NCBI RefSeq assembly: GCF_031432975.1
Contig: NZ_CP133838.1
Span: forward strand, 4,588,001-4,652,000
Origin: Buttiauxella selenatireducens
Lineage (GTDB): Bacteria; Pseudomonadota; Gammaproteobacteria; Enterobacterales; Enterobacteriaceae
DNA length: 64,000 nt
Reading direction: 5' to 3'
The notes under the pieces: model-generated
What the model was told of the DNA's origin: nothing
Databases searched by the model: none
Seen by the model: the letters and a program-made list of their open reading frames with translations, nothing else
Translations under genes and position numbers: made by a program
Shown: positions 8,472 through 17,370 of the stretch, piece by piece
How the letters are laid out: each line of letters starts with the position of its first letter
How positions within the stretch are numbered: the stretch's first letter is position 1

Positions 8472-8807
8472 TCAAAGATTGTCTTTCGCGACTTCAAAAT
8501 GCACTGACAACAACCACGCTTCTTCAACCGGTAAATTGCCAAACTGTTCCACCACTGCTTTCGCCATATCCAGAGAGTCAGCAGAGATTTCCTCAAACAG
8601 GCTCTCTTCAACTTCTGGCAACGGTTCGCCGGTCAGTGACCGATGCGCCATGGCACGAACATGGGAAGTCAGCATCTGTTCTTGCACCGCATTGGGCGTG
8701 ATGTTTCTGTTGTTGAGCAGCGTATAGATAAACGCCAGCACCCGTTCTGTAAGCTGTGTAACCTCGGTACTCCCGGCTTCATTAACCATTACCGCTCCGC
8801 TATTCAC
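8472..8807 (-). CDS. Stand-alone PRD domain protein
   Basis: A 111-residue protein that looks like a single PTS regulation domain (helical, with conserved LTEREVLAFIYT-like start and LTSHVRAMAHR around the candidate phospho-His). It has no DNA- or RNA-binding domain. It is the first gene of the cluster. The start is GTG with AGAGG about eight bases upstream; an internal ATG six codons later (MVNEAGS, preceded by GGAG) is an alternative. I recall a TIGRFAMs family for this small protein from the Enterococcus cluster. It may pass phosphorylation state to the cluster's permease or regulator; this is inference. Confidence 0.78.
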   Translation of the reverse strand: MNSGAVMVNEAGSTEVTQLTERVLAFIYTLLNNRNITPNAVQEQMLTSHVRAMAHRSLTGEPLPEVEESLFEEISADSLDMAKAVVEQFGNLPVEEAWLLSVHFEVAKDNL

Positions 8808-8874
8808 ACTACGTACCTCTTCGCTATTAGGCTTTTAAGGTATCGGGAGGTGTTAAAGCTTTGTAGCGAGTTGT

Positions 8875-8894
8875 TTTCCACTTCGAAGTGGAAA
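8875..8894. promoter_or_regulatory. Perfect 20-bp palindrome, candidate operator
   Basis: TTTCCACTTC is followed directly by its exact reverse complement. It lies 68 bases upstream of the first gene of the PRD-led operon, with a half-site (AAGTGG) at 8926-8931. There is no U-run after it, so a terminator is unlikely. It is a plausible binding site for the cluster's own LicR-like regulator. Confidence 0.45.
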
Positions 8895-8958
8895 TCGTGG
8901 CTTCAATAGTGATATGTCTCACAAAAAGTGGCCGATTCATGATAAATCGCCAGTTTAA

Positions 8959-8974
8959 TGTGATAACACTCACG
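8959..8974 (-). promoter_or_regulatory. Candidate CRP site
   Basis: TGTGA-N6-TCACG matches the CRP consensus TGTGA-N6-TCACA in all but one base. It lies about 155 bases before the PRD gene start and upstream of the 20-bp palindrome, where an activator for the minus-strand operon would be expected. No clear -10/-35 pair could be assigned. Confidence 0.4.
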
Positions 8975-9754
8975 GATTAATGAGGAAATACTCATCAGTC
9001 ACAGTGATATTTTTTGAGCAAAATTGTGATGTGAGGGCTGTTTTTGAGAAAATATTGGAAAGACTTATAGCCGTTGGATGATGAGAAAAGGGATCAGCGC
9101 GGTGCGCAATGCGACATTGCCGTAAATGGTTAAATGAGAATCAATTCTTGAATATCAGGCAAGCAAAGGATGATTAAATAACCAGCCCGACTTTACCTGC
9201 CCAAATAAACGACAATAATAATCATTTTGTTTATTTCATCGACAGGTTTTTTTAATTAATTAATCATACCACACTATAACTAATGTTTTTCAAAACGGTT
9301 ATTAACTGGAAAAATCAGAACGCTTTAATTGAATAATTATCAGGAAACACGATTCCAATTGTGTAAATTATTGATTCCACTTATTGTCGCGTAATAAATT
9401 AAGATACTCTCAATATTTGTAAGAAAAACGGTTTCAACATTCGTCATAACCCTCCTTACAAAAACACGTATCAAAAAGCAATAAAAAACATTTAAAATCA
9501 ATAAATTAAACAAACAAAACCATTGGATAACTTTGTGGTTTTTTATAGCATTTCTTTTGAAGGCATAGATGCTAATAGATAAAAATTCACTCTGTTTATA
9601 TATGTGCAATTTAATGATTACACTTAGTGGTCATTAATAATAACCACCCCATCTCACCCACTTTGCCAGAAATGATATATTAGCGGGCAACGCGTTGTAT
9701 GGAAAATAGGCAGACTGCATCATTGGATGCTTGCTCCTGTTCGTCTTCATATAA

Positions 9755-9836
9755 CCAGATAATGAATTTGCCGTTACCAATATTATGGGAATGGATCCCA
9801 GATAATTAGTACGATAATAATAGGCTCCGAGATAAT
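9755..9836 (+). repeat. Three direct AGATAAT repeats upstream of the autotransporter
   Basis: CCAGATAAT at 9755 and 9798 and CGAGATAAT at 9828 are in direct orientation, spaced 43 and 30 bases. They end seven bases before the autotransporter ATG. They could be regulator sites; a chance origin in AT-rich DNA is possible. Confidence 0.3.
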
Positions 9837-9843
9837 AAAACGT

Positions 9844-12800
9844 ATGAAATATATTTATAAAGCGGTATCCCGCGAAGGACTAGGTTTATTTATTGTCGCC
9901 TCGCTGTGTACCACTGCACGTGCCGAAACGATCAATGACGCATCCAGAGTGGCTGACCTGCCTTCAGACCCCAAAGCCTTATATATCGGTGACGGCGGAA
10001 CCGGCTCTCTCACCATTAAACAAAACGAGTCAGTCGTTTCAGGACAAGATCCCGCCTTTGATACGGGTTCAGTCCTGGGTTATGGCCGTGGTGATAAAGG
10101 GACGCTGACTATTGATGGTGGCACCTGGTACGACAGCGTCACCACCTCAAACGACCCGTCTGGCCGTGGCACCACGGCAGTGGGCGGCGGGGGCGATGGC
10201 ACGCTGGATATTAAGAACGGCGGCGAAGCGTACGCCATGTTTATTAATATCGGGCAAAACAACGGTAGCAATGGCGTCGTTAACGTCGACGGTGCCGATT
10301 CTCACTTATTTGTTAATGCGGATCAAAGCTCGGGAATCACCGTCGGAACCAACGGCACCGGGGCGCTGAATATCAGCAACGCAGGCAAAGTAACTTCTAC
10401 ATCAACCTCTTATGTTGGCGATAGCCACGGGGCCAGCGGTACAGTAAACGTCAGTGGCGACGGTTCAAACTGGACGATTACTGATGGTCCATTACATGTG
10501 GGCCGCCACGGCTCAGGCGTTATGAACATTACCTCAGGCGGCACAGTCAACAGCGCTGGCGGCGGAATTGCAGCTGAAGACGGGTCTGTCGGCCACGCTC
10601 TTGTCAGTGGGACGGGCTCAACATGGGATATTGGTTCAAACCGCACCCTCACCATCGGCTATACCTCTAAAGATTCCAGCATCGCTTCAAGTACGGGAAC
10701 CCTGACGGTTGCCGATGGGGGCCGTGTGGTGGCAGAAAAAGCCATTAATGTCGCGGGTGACGCCAGTACGATTTATATCGGCACGAAAGACGGGGAGCCT
10801 GCAGCTGCACCAGGAACGCTGGAAACGGCCAAAGTTAACTTACTGAATGACACGACTGCCCTGGTCTTTAACCACTCTGACACGTCGGGAAATTACCTTT
10901 TCTCACCCATCGTGACGGGCCAGGGTTCAGTGACAAACTTAAATGGCACTACCGTGCTGACGGGCGCAAACATCTACACCGGTGGAACGACGATCAGCGG
11001 TGGCACCTTGCAACTTGGCGATGGCAGTACTGTGGGCTCACTCGTGGGCGATATTACCAATAACAGCGCGTTTGTTATCAACAACCCAGCAGAAACCACT
11101 CTCGGGGGCGTTATTTCCGGTACAGGCACGCTCACTCAACAAGGCGCGGGCACCACAGCTTTACAATCCGCTAATCGCTACACTGGCGAAACGGTGGTCA
11201 ACGCAGGAACATTGCGTACCGACATCGTTGACAGTATCGCCAGCAGTAAAGCGGTGAACATCAATGGCGGTGTATTTGACCTGAACGGGAATAACCAGTG
11301 GGTGAACCGCCTGGGTGGGACCGGTGGTGAAGTCCAACTTAACGGTGCAACGCTGACCGCTAATAATGCAACGACCGCAGATGATTCCAGCTATGCCGGC
11401 GATATTATCGATGGCACAGCCAAAGGCAGCCTGACCAAAGCTGGCGACGGTTCTCTGACGCTGACCGGCAAAACGGCCTGGACGGGCGACACCCATATCG
11501 ACGGCGGTGAGTTAGTGCTGGATGGCACAAATGGCGGCGCACAACTGGTCAGTAATATCATTGGCAAAGACAACACGACGTTGTCTCTGCAAAACGGTGC
11601 AAACCTGACGGGCTGGATTGACCCAACGGATGTGAACATCGATAAAACCAGTTCCTGGGACATGACGGCGGATTCCATGGCCGGTGACGTTAACCTCGCC
11701 GGGACCATCCGTTATGCAGCGCCGTCCACATTGCCAATGACCAGCGGTCACACGCTGACCGTTAATAACTGGAATGGCCAGGACGGGACATTGCAGATGA
11801 ACACGGTTCTGGGTGATGACGCTTCGGTAACCGATAAGCTCGTGGTCAACGGCAATACCAGCGGCAACACCTTTATGCAGATCAACAATGCCGGTGGTGG
11901 CGGAGCCAGCACCGTTGAAGGGATCCGCGTTGTGGAAGTGAACGGTCAGTCAGACGGTACTTTCGCTAAATCAGGACGTATTGTTGCTGGCGCTTATGAT
12001 TACAGCCTGGTGAAAAAAGGGTCCGACTGGTTCCTGACAAGCCTGGATACAACGGAGCCACCAAAACCAGACATCATTGTACCGCCAGAGCCTCCGGTAG
12101 ACCCTGTCGACCCGGAAGATCCGGAAACACCACCAACGCCAGAACCTAACCCTGAACCGGATAATCAAGGCAAACCGACCGTTCGCCCTGAATCTGCCAG
12201 TTATACCGCCAACCTCGCGGCAGCCAATACCATGTTTATTACCCGACTGCATGATCGTCTGGGTGAAACACAGTATACCGACGCGCTTACCGGCGAGAAG
12301 AAAGTCACCAGCCTGTGGTTACGTCAGGTGGGTGGGCATAACCGCTGGAAAGATAGCAGCGGACAGATCAGCACCCAAAGCAATCGCTATGTCGTGCAAC
12401 TGGGTGGCGATCTCGCACAGTGGAGCAACGACGGTCTGCAACGCTGGCATCTGGGGGCAATGGCCGGTTACGGTAACAACCGCAGTAATAGCCACTCCAA
12501 TATCACCGGATATCACTCTGAAGGTTCGGTGGATGGTTACAGCGCGGGTCTTTACGCCACATGGTATGAAAATGACGAAACACACCAGGGGACTTACCTG
12601 GACAGCTGGGCACAATACGGCTGGTTTAACAACCATGTGAAAGGTCAGAACATCCAGGGTGAGTCCTATAAATCAAGCGGTGTAACCGCCTCGTTGGAAC
12701 TGGGCTACACCCACAAACTGGGTGAGTTTATCGGTAGCCAGGGTTCTACGAATGAATGGTTTATCCAGCCTCAGGCACAGGCAATCTGGATGGGTGTCAA

Positions 12801-13161
12801 GGCAGACGACCACCGTGAAAGCAACGGAACCCGTGTCAGCGGTGAAGGTGACGGTAATATCCAGACTCGTCTGGGTGTGCGTACCTACCTGAAAGGACAC
12901 AGCAAAATTGATGACGGTAAAAACCGCATCTTCCAGCCTTTCGTAGAAGCTAACTGGATCCACAACACCAATGACTTTGGCACGCGGATGGACGGAGCCA
13001 GTGTTTATCAAAGCGGTGCGCGCAATATCGGGGAAATCAAAACCGGTGTTGAAGGCCAGTTGAATCCACATCTGAATCTGTGGGGCAACGTGGGTGTTCA
13101 GGTGGGCGATAAAGGTTACAGCGATTCGTCCGCTATGGTTGGGGTGAAGTACAGCTTCTGA
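9844..13161 (+). CDS. Autotransporter (type Va), adhesin-like
   Basis: A 1105-residue classical autotransporter. A signal peptide (to about residue 27, ending TARA) is followed by a passenger of roughly 700 residues made of glycine/threonine/asparagine-rich beta-helix repeats (GTLTIDGG, GVVNVDG, GALNISNAG types, and GTTTLTGANIYTGGTT-like autotransporter repeats). Then come a proline-rich linker (about 738-780) and a C-terminal beta-barrel (about 785-1105) that ends in GVKYSF with the expected terminal Phe. No protease or lipase motif is visible, so a role in adhesion, aggregation or biofilm is inferred. The ribosome binding site is weak (GAG 12 bases upstream). The gene stands alone, between AT-rich DNA and a bidirectional terminator, consistent with horizontal acquisition. 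Confidence 0.9.
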   Translation: MKYIYKAVSREGLGLFIVASLCTTARAETINDASRVADLPSDPKALYIGDGGTGSLTIKQNESVVSGQDPAFDTGSVLGYGRGDKGTLTIDGGTWYDSVTTSNDPSGRGTTAVGGGGDGTLDIKNGGEAYAMFINIGQNNGSNGVVNVDGADSHLFVNADQSSGITVGTNGTGALNISNAGKVTSTSTSYVGDSHGASGTVNVSGDGSNWTITDGPLHVGRHGSGVMNITSGGTVNSAGGGIAAEDGSVGHALVSGTGSTWDIGSNRTLTIGYTSKDSSIASSTGTLTVADGGRVVAEKAINVAGDASTIYIGTKDGEPAAAPGTLETAKVNLLNDTTALVFNHSDTSGNYLFSPIVTGQGSVTNLNGTTVLTGANIYTGGTTISGGTLQLGDGSTVGSLVGDITNNSAFVINNPAETTLGGVISGTGTLTQQGAGTTALQSANRYTGETVVNAGTLRTDIVDSIASSKAVNINGGVFDLNGNNQWVNRLGGTGGEVQLNGATLTANNATTADDSSYAGDIIDGTAKGSLTKAGDGSLTLTGKTAWTGDTHIDGGELVLDGTNGGAQLVSNIIGKDNTTLSLQNGANLTGWIDPTDVNIDKTSSWDMTADSMAGDVNLAGTIRYAAPSTLPMTSGHTLTVNNWNGQDGTLQMNTVLGDDASVTDKLVVNGNTSGNTFMQINNAGGGGASTVEGIRVVEVNGQSDGTFAKSGRIVAGAYDYSLVKKGSDWFLTSLDTTEPPKPDIIVPPEPPVDPVDPEDPETPPTPEPNPEPDNQGKPTVRPESASYTANLAAANTMFITRLHDRLGETQYTDALTGEKKVTSLWLRQVGGHNRWKDSSGQISTQSNRYVVQLGGDLAQWSNDGLQRWHLGAMAGYGNNRSNSHSNITGYHSEGSVDGYSAGLYATWYENDETHQGTYLDSWAQYGWFNNHVKGQNIQGESYKSSGVTASLELGYTHKLGEFIGSQGSTNEWFIQPQAQAIWMGVKADDHRESNGTRVSGEGDGNIQTRLGVRTYLKGHSKIDDGKNRIFQPFVEANWIHNTNDFGTRMDGASVYQSGARNIGEIKTGVEGQLNPHLNLWGNVGVQVGDKGYSDSSAMVGVKYSF

Positions 13162-13204
13162 CCGATGTAAGCGGCATCCAAATGCGGTAAGCAACCTGAA
13201 AAAA

Positions 13205-13234
13205 AACGAGCGAGGGATACCTCGCTCGTTTTTC
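13205..13234. terminator. Bidirectional rho-independent terminator
   Basis: An 11-bp perfect stem (AACGAGCGAGG with CCTCGCTCGTT, loop GATA) has A-rich DNA on the left and TTTTTC on the right. It serves both the autotransporter (plus) and the TRAP operon (minus), which converge here. Confidence 0.9.
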
Positions 13235-13235
13235 T

Positions 13236-14543
13236 TTATTTCACCAGACCCATACTCTGTGGCAACGCCATGGAGATAGCCGGTAAATACGTCACCAGCA
13301 TCAGAACCACCGCAATCACCGCGAAGAATGGCAACAGCGGTTTGATGACCCGCTCAATCTTAATATCCCCCACTTTACAGCCGGTAAATAAGATTGGCCC
13401 CACCGGCGGCGTAATCGTGCCGAGTGACAAGTTAAACACCATCATGATGCCAAACTGCACCGGGTCCATACCGAACTGCATGCAGATTGGCAGGAAGATT
13501 GGGGTGAAAATTAACACCGCAGGCGTTGGGTCCATAAAGGTCCCTACCAGCAGCAATACCACATTCATTATGAGCAGAATGACTATAAAGCTATCGGTTG
13601 CAGAAAGTAAACCGGAGGCAATCAGTGCCGGGATTTTAGTAAATGCCATCACCCACGACATAATAGACGACGCAGCCAGCATGAAAATAACGATAGCGGT
13701 CATTTTCGCCGTCGCGAGGAATATCTGCGGCAAATCTTCTACTTTAATATTGCGATAAATAATACCCAGCACCAGGGAATAAACCACCGCAATGGCTGAG
13801 GCTTCCGTTGCGGTAAATACGCCGCCGAGAATACCGCCGATAACCACGACAATCATCATCAGGCTTGGTACGGCATCAAACAGAATACGAAGCGTCTGGC
13901 CTTTATTCGCCGAGCGATCCGCAACATAACCACGGCGTTTAGCAATAAAGCCCGCCACCAACATCACGCCTAAACCCCACAGGATACCTGGGATATAACC
14001 GGCCATAAATAGCGCGGAAATAGAAACACTGCCCGCAACCGTTGCATAAACAATCAGTGAGTTGCTCGGTGGAATAAGCATTCCCGTTGGCGCAGAGGCA
14101 ATGTTAACCGCGGCGCTAAACGCAGGATCGTACTGCTCTTTTTTCTGAATGGGCGACATGATGCCGCCGACGGCTGCCGCAGATGCCACGCCTGATCCAC
14201 TGATGGAACCAAATAGCATGTTGGCAACCACGTTGGTCTGCGCTAATGGGCCCGGCAGGAAATTACTGATCATTTTTGCGCAGTTAATTAAACGAATGGC
14301 TATCCCGCCATTGTTCATTAAATTACCGGCCAGAATAAAGAAGGGAATGGCTAATAATGCAAAGGAGTCCAGGCCAACAAACACACGCTGCGCGGATGTG
14401 AGAATGGCACCATCGAAAGGTAAAATAAGACACATCGCAGCAAAGGATGAAATCCCAATACTGATACTAATTGGCGTTCCCGCCATCAGCAAAATAAACA
14501 CTCCGCAAAACATTACCAGAGCAACAATAATGGCTATATCCAT
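13236..14543 (-). CDS. TRAP transporter large permease subunit (DctM type)
   Basis: A 435-residue membrane protein of the DctM family with about 12 hydrophobic segments and typical signatures (GSISGSGVASAAAVGGIM, MLIPPSNSLIVYA, GTITPPVGPILF). It forms the sodium-coupled translocation channel of a tripartite ATP-independent transporter with the DctQ and DctP partners encoded next to it. It is the last gene of a three-gene operon transcribed away from mdcR. Since mdcR is the malonate regulator, malonate or a related C3/C4 acid is the likely substrate, but that rests on context only. Confidence 0.9.
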   Translation of the reverse strand: MDIAIIVALVMFCGVFILLMAGTPISISIGISSFAAMCLILPFDGAILTSAQRVFVGLDSFALLAIPFFILAGNLMNNGGIAIRLINCAKMISNFLPGPLAQTNVVANMLFGSISGSGVASAAAVGGIMSPIQKKEQYDPAFSAAVNIASAPTGMLIPPSNSLIVYATVAGSVSISALFMAGYIPGILWGLGVMLVAGFIAKRRGYVADRSANKGQTLRILFDAVPSLMMIVVVIGGILGGVFTATEASAIAVVYSLVLGIIYRNIKVEDLPQIFLATAKMTAIVIFMLAASSIMSWVMAFTKIPALIASGLLSATDSFIVILLIMNVVLLLVGTFMDPTPAVLIFTPIFLPICMQFGMDPVQFGIMMVFNLSLGTITPPVGPILFTGCKVGDIKIERVIKPLLPFFAVIAVVLMLVTYLPAISMALPQSMGLVK

Positions 14544-14555
14544 GTCGACACCTAA

Positions 14556-15098
14556 TCAATCTTGTTTTGAAGAAAACTTTCTGAACAGCCCATATTGGTT
14601 ATACAGGCAGTAGAACAGCGTCATTGCACCGCTTAACGGGATCGCAATGTAGATAATGCCGATAGGAATTTGTAACGCGGAATCAAGCTGTGCCATCTGG
14701 CGGCTCATACCGATGTAACCACCGATTGTCAGAACCAAAAATGCAAAGACAGAAGTGGCAAGCTCACCCAAGATTTCCAGTGAAATACGTAAGTTACGTG
14801 GCATTTTATCGCGCATAAACGTAATCGCCATATGCTCACGCAGACCAAAAACATAGGCCCCACCAATCAGGACCAGCCAGATAAACAAATAGCGCGCCAG
14901 CACTTCGCTGACCGCACTTGGGCTATTCAATAAGTAACGGGAAGCAACCTGCCAGGTCACCAGCAAAGTCATTAAACCTACAATCAGAATACACAGAGAG
15001 GACGCCACTTTATCAACGGCCAGTTTGACTCGCGTGACCTGCGAATAAATACCCGATTTGGGCACGGCAATTGAAGGAGCAGATTGAGCAGCTTTCAT
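14556..15098 (-). CDS. TRAP transporter small permease subunit (DctQ type)
   Basis: A 180-residue protein with four membrane segments, as in the DctQ family (ASRYLLNSPSAVSEVLARYLFIWLVLIGG region at about 50-80 is the conserved core). It bridges the large permease and the binding protein. The ATG of MKAAQSAP is chosen because GGAG lies seven bases upstream; the frame could extend four codons to a GTG without such a signal. It is 12 bases upstream of the DctM gene. Confidence 0.9.
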   Translation of the reverse strand: MKAAQSAPSIAVPKSGIYSQVTRVKLAVDKVASSLCILIVGLMTLLVTWQVASRYLLNSPSAVSEVLARYLFIWLVLIGGAYVFGLREHMAITFMRDKMPRNLRISLEILGELATSVFAFLVLTIGGYIGMSRQMAQLDSALQIPIGIIYIAIPLSGAMTLFYCLYNQYGLFRKFSSKQD

Positions 15099-15144
15099 TT
15101 TTATCTCCACGGGGGCATTCCTGCCCCCTAACTTCTAAGCCTGA

Positions 15145-16158
15145 TTACTTGGCCAACTCACGGATTTTTTCGTATAACGCTTTTTGTTCAGGGGTGGTCA
15201 ACATCGCAGCCTGCAAGGGTTTGCAACGCTCCTGGAATGGCTTGATATCCACTTCGGTAAAGGTTGCACCATTGTCTTTCGCGGTCTGACGAGCGCCATC
15301 AAGCGCTTTATCCCAAAGCTCGAATTGAGTCTGAGTACTCTCTTTGGCTAATTTGCGGAACAATTCGCGGTCGCTTTCGTCCATTTTGGCAAGGAAGGTT
15401 TCGTTTGCGACTAACAGGTCAGCCACCATCACGTGACGGGTATTAGAGAAATAGGGAGCCACTTCGTATTGCTTGAGGTCAGCGTAGGTAATTTCGTTGT
15501 TTTCAGCGCCATCCAGAACGCCTTGCTGAATAGCGGAATAAACTTCACCCTGGCCCATTGGTACGCCCGTTCCCCCCATGCAACTGAGCATTTTGATCAT
15601 CGTGTCAGACTGCATGACACGGATTTTTTTACCGTTCATGTCTGCCGGGCTGGTGACTGCAGCACCTTTGGTGTAAACGCTACGCGCGCCTGCGGTATAT
15701 GCGGTTATCACTTCAAAACCCGTACCTTTCGTGGACGCAAACAGGCTATCCAGCACACCAGAAGTGAACACTTTGCGCTGGTGCTCAGGGTTGTCGTAGA
15801 CATACGGCATCGCCAGAACCGAGAAGTTCTTATTGAAGTTTTCGACCAGTGGGTTCGCTACTACCGCCATTTGAATCGCACCAGATTGAACCAGTTCCAG
15901 TGAAGCGCGTTGATCGCCTAACAGTTCGTTAGGGTGGATTTCGAGTTTGTATCGGCCATTCGTTGCCGCTTCCAGTTTATCGCTGAAGGAGATTAACGCT
16001 TTGTATTGTGGGTTATTTTCAGATTGGTTAAATGCGGTTTTCAACATAACAGTGCCTGATGGAGCAGCGTCCTCGCCACATCCACTCAGCAAAATCGTTG
16101 CGGCAACAGCGGTAGCAACGAGCGAAATTTTTGGCATAACATCTTTCAAATGCAGCAT
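15145..16158 (-). CDS. TRAP transporter substrate-binding protein (DctP type), lipoprotein
   Basis: A 337-residue DctP-family solute receptor. The N-terminus has a lipobox (ILLSGC, Cys27), so this receptor appears to be lipid-anchored rather than free in the periplasm. The DctP signature region GKKIRVMQSDTMIKMLSCMGGTGVPM contains Arg at about 180 that normally binds the substrate carboxylate; it is followed by GEVYSAIQQGVLDGAENN. The ATG has GGGAG upstream. It is the first gene of the TRAP operon, divergent from mdcR with a 273-bp spacer. A dicarboxylate such as malonate is the inferred ligand. Confidence 0.9.
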   Translation of the reverse strand: MLHLKDVMPKISLVATAVAATILLSGCGEDAAPSGTVMLKTAFNQSENNPQYKALISFSDKLEAATNGRYKLEIHPNELLGDQRASLELVQSGAIQMAVVANPLVENFNKNFSVLAMPYVYDNPEHQRKVFTSGVLDSLFASTKGTGFEVITAYTAGARSVYTKGAAVTSPADMNGKKIRVMQSDTMIKMLSCMGGTGVPMGQGEVYSAIQQGVLDGAENNEITYADLKQYEVAPYFSNTRHVMVADLLVANETFLAKMDESDRELFRKLAKESTQTQFELWDKALDGARQTAKDNGATFTEVDIKPFQERCKPLQAAMLTTPEQKALYEKIRELAK

Positions 16159-16179
16159 CCCTAATACTCCCTATTATCC

Positions 16180-16248
16180 ATAGTTTCATTGCGGAACTAG
16201 TTCAATTCGGAGGTATTTACTCACTGAATGATTGGATATTGAAACTAT
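16180..16248. promoter_or_regulatory. Inverted repeats in the TRAP-mdcR divergent promoter region
   Basis: ATAGTTTCA (16180-16188) is repeated inverted as TGAAACTAT (16240-16248). Between them lies the perfect palindrome GAACTAGTTC (16194-16203). Such dyads in a LysR-regulator intergenic region are candidate MdcR sites governing the TRAP operon and mdcR itself. Confidence 0.4.
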
Positions 16249-16431
16249 ATTTCACTAAAAAAGAAATTTTGATTCATTTTGTAATTAAGATCGCAAAATC
16301 ACGCCCCATTTAGCGCAAAAAACAGGCAATTTTTGTATTGAAAAACAACAAGGCGGGGATGAGTCAGTGAAGAAAGTGTGGTTTTAGGATACTTTATGGA
16401 AAATATGTAGAGCCAGGCATTCGGGCAATCA

Positions 16432-17370
16432 ATGAAAATAGACGCAGAAATTACCTTCCGTAAGCTTGAAATATTCATGTCTTTTATGGAAAAGGGAAAC
16501 ATCGCCCGTACTGCTGAGGCGCTTGGGATCAGCGGTGTCAGCGTCCATCGCGCATTGCATACCCTTGAAGAAGGTGTTCGCTGCCCATTATTTATCCATA
16601 AAGGTCGCAATCTGGTGCCGCTGCCCGCGGCATTAACGCTGCTTGAACACAGCAAAGAAGTGGTAGAACTGATGGCACGGGGTATTACAGAAACCCGCCA
16701 GGCTGCAGGGGTTGGGCAAGGCCGACTGCGTATCGGCACGCTCTACTCATTGACGCTCGAAACCGTCCCACGCCTGATCATGGGGATGAAACTGCGTCGC
16801 CCGGAACTGGAAATGGATCTCACCATGGGTTCCAACCAAACGCTGCTCAATATGCTTGAAGACGGCGTGCTGGATGCCATTCTTATCTCTATCTCCGAAA
16901 GTGAAATCGACCGTAACCGCCTGGAAGTGCTGCCGCTTTTTCACGACGATATCTTCCTCGCCGCCTCCTCCTCATTCCCGCTTGATAACAGCAAGCTGGC
17001 AGATTTGCGTGATTATTCTGATGAGAAGTTTGTTTCGTTAGCCGAAGGGTTTGCGACTTACAAAGGTTTTCAGGAGGCCTTTCATATCGCCGGTTTTGAA
17101 CCAGAAATTGTCACGCGAGTGAACGATATTTTCTCCATGCTCAGTCTGGTACAGGCGGGAGTGGGATTGTCGCTAATGCCGGGGCGCATGAAGAAAGTGT
17201 ATGAAAATTCCGTGCAACTACTGAAGCTCGCCGAACCGTATCAAATGCAACAGTCCATCGCGATAGTGTTTGCCCGTAGCCGCGAACTCGACCCGAACTT
17301 ATTGGCACTCGCCGCCGAAGGTCGCATGTACGCCCGTTCGTTTAGCGATACGCCTAACGAGCCGCTTTAA
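16432..17370 (+). CDS. mdcR: LysR-family malonate regulator MdcR
   Basis: A 312-residue LysR-type regulator. The N-terminal helix-turn-helix (about 7-65: ITFRKLEIFMSF, IARTAEALGISGVSVHRALHTLEE) and the effector domain are highly similar to MdcR of Klebsiella, including RLRIGTLYSLTLETVPRL and MGMKLRRPELEMDLTMGSNQ. MdcR activates the malonate decarboxylase genes when malonate is present. Here it is divergent from a TRAP operon and convergent with mdcH, overlapping its 3' end by 17 bases. Because the mdcA promoter is 8 kb away, MdcR must act at two separate promoters. Confidence 0.93.
   Translation: MKIDAEITFRKLEIFMSFMEKGNIARTAEALGISGVSVHRALHTLEEGVRCPLFIHKGRNLVPLPAALTLLEHSKEVVELMARGITETRQAAGVGQGRLRIGTLYSLTLETVPRLIMGMKLRRPELEMDLTMGSNQTLLNMLEDGVLDAILISISESEIDRNRLEVLPLFHDDIFLAASSSFPLDNSKLADLRDYSDEKFVSLAEGFATYKGFQEAFHIAGFEPEIVTRVNDIFSMLSLVQAGVGLSLMPGRMKKVYENSVQLLKLAEPYQMQQSIAIVFARSRELDPNLLALAAEGRMYARSFSDTPNEPL

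Larger units (their letters stand above)
8808..9843. other. AT-rich non-coding region between two divergent units
   Basis: About 1 kb without a convincing gene. It separates the PRD-led operon (minus strand) from the autotransporter (plus strand). The first 170 bases hold a palindrome and a CRP-like site. The part from about 9180 to 9650 is very AT-rich, with runs such as TTAATTAATTAA, as is usual for H-NS-bound DNA around surface-protein genes. An 89-codon frame on the minus strand here is biased to Ile/Phe/Asn and has no support. Three AGATAAT repeats lie just before the autotransporter. Confidence 0.6.

Noticed and set aside
9340-9609. 89-codon frame on the minus strand upstream of the autotransporter
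   Set aside because: Composition follows the AT-rich DNA (Ile, Phe, Asn), no ribosome binding site, no recognisable motif.
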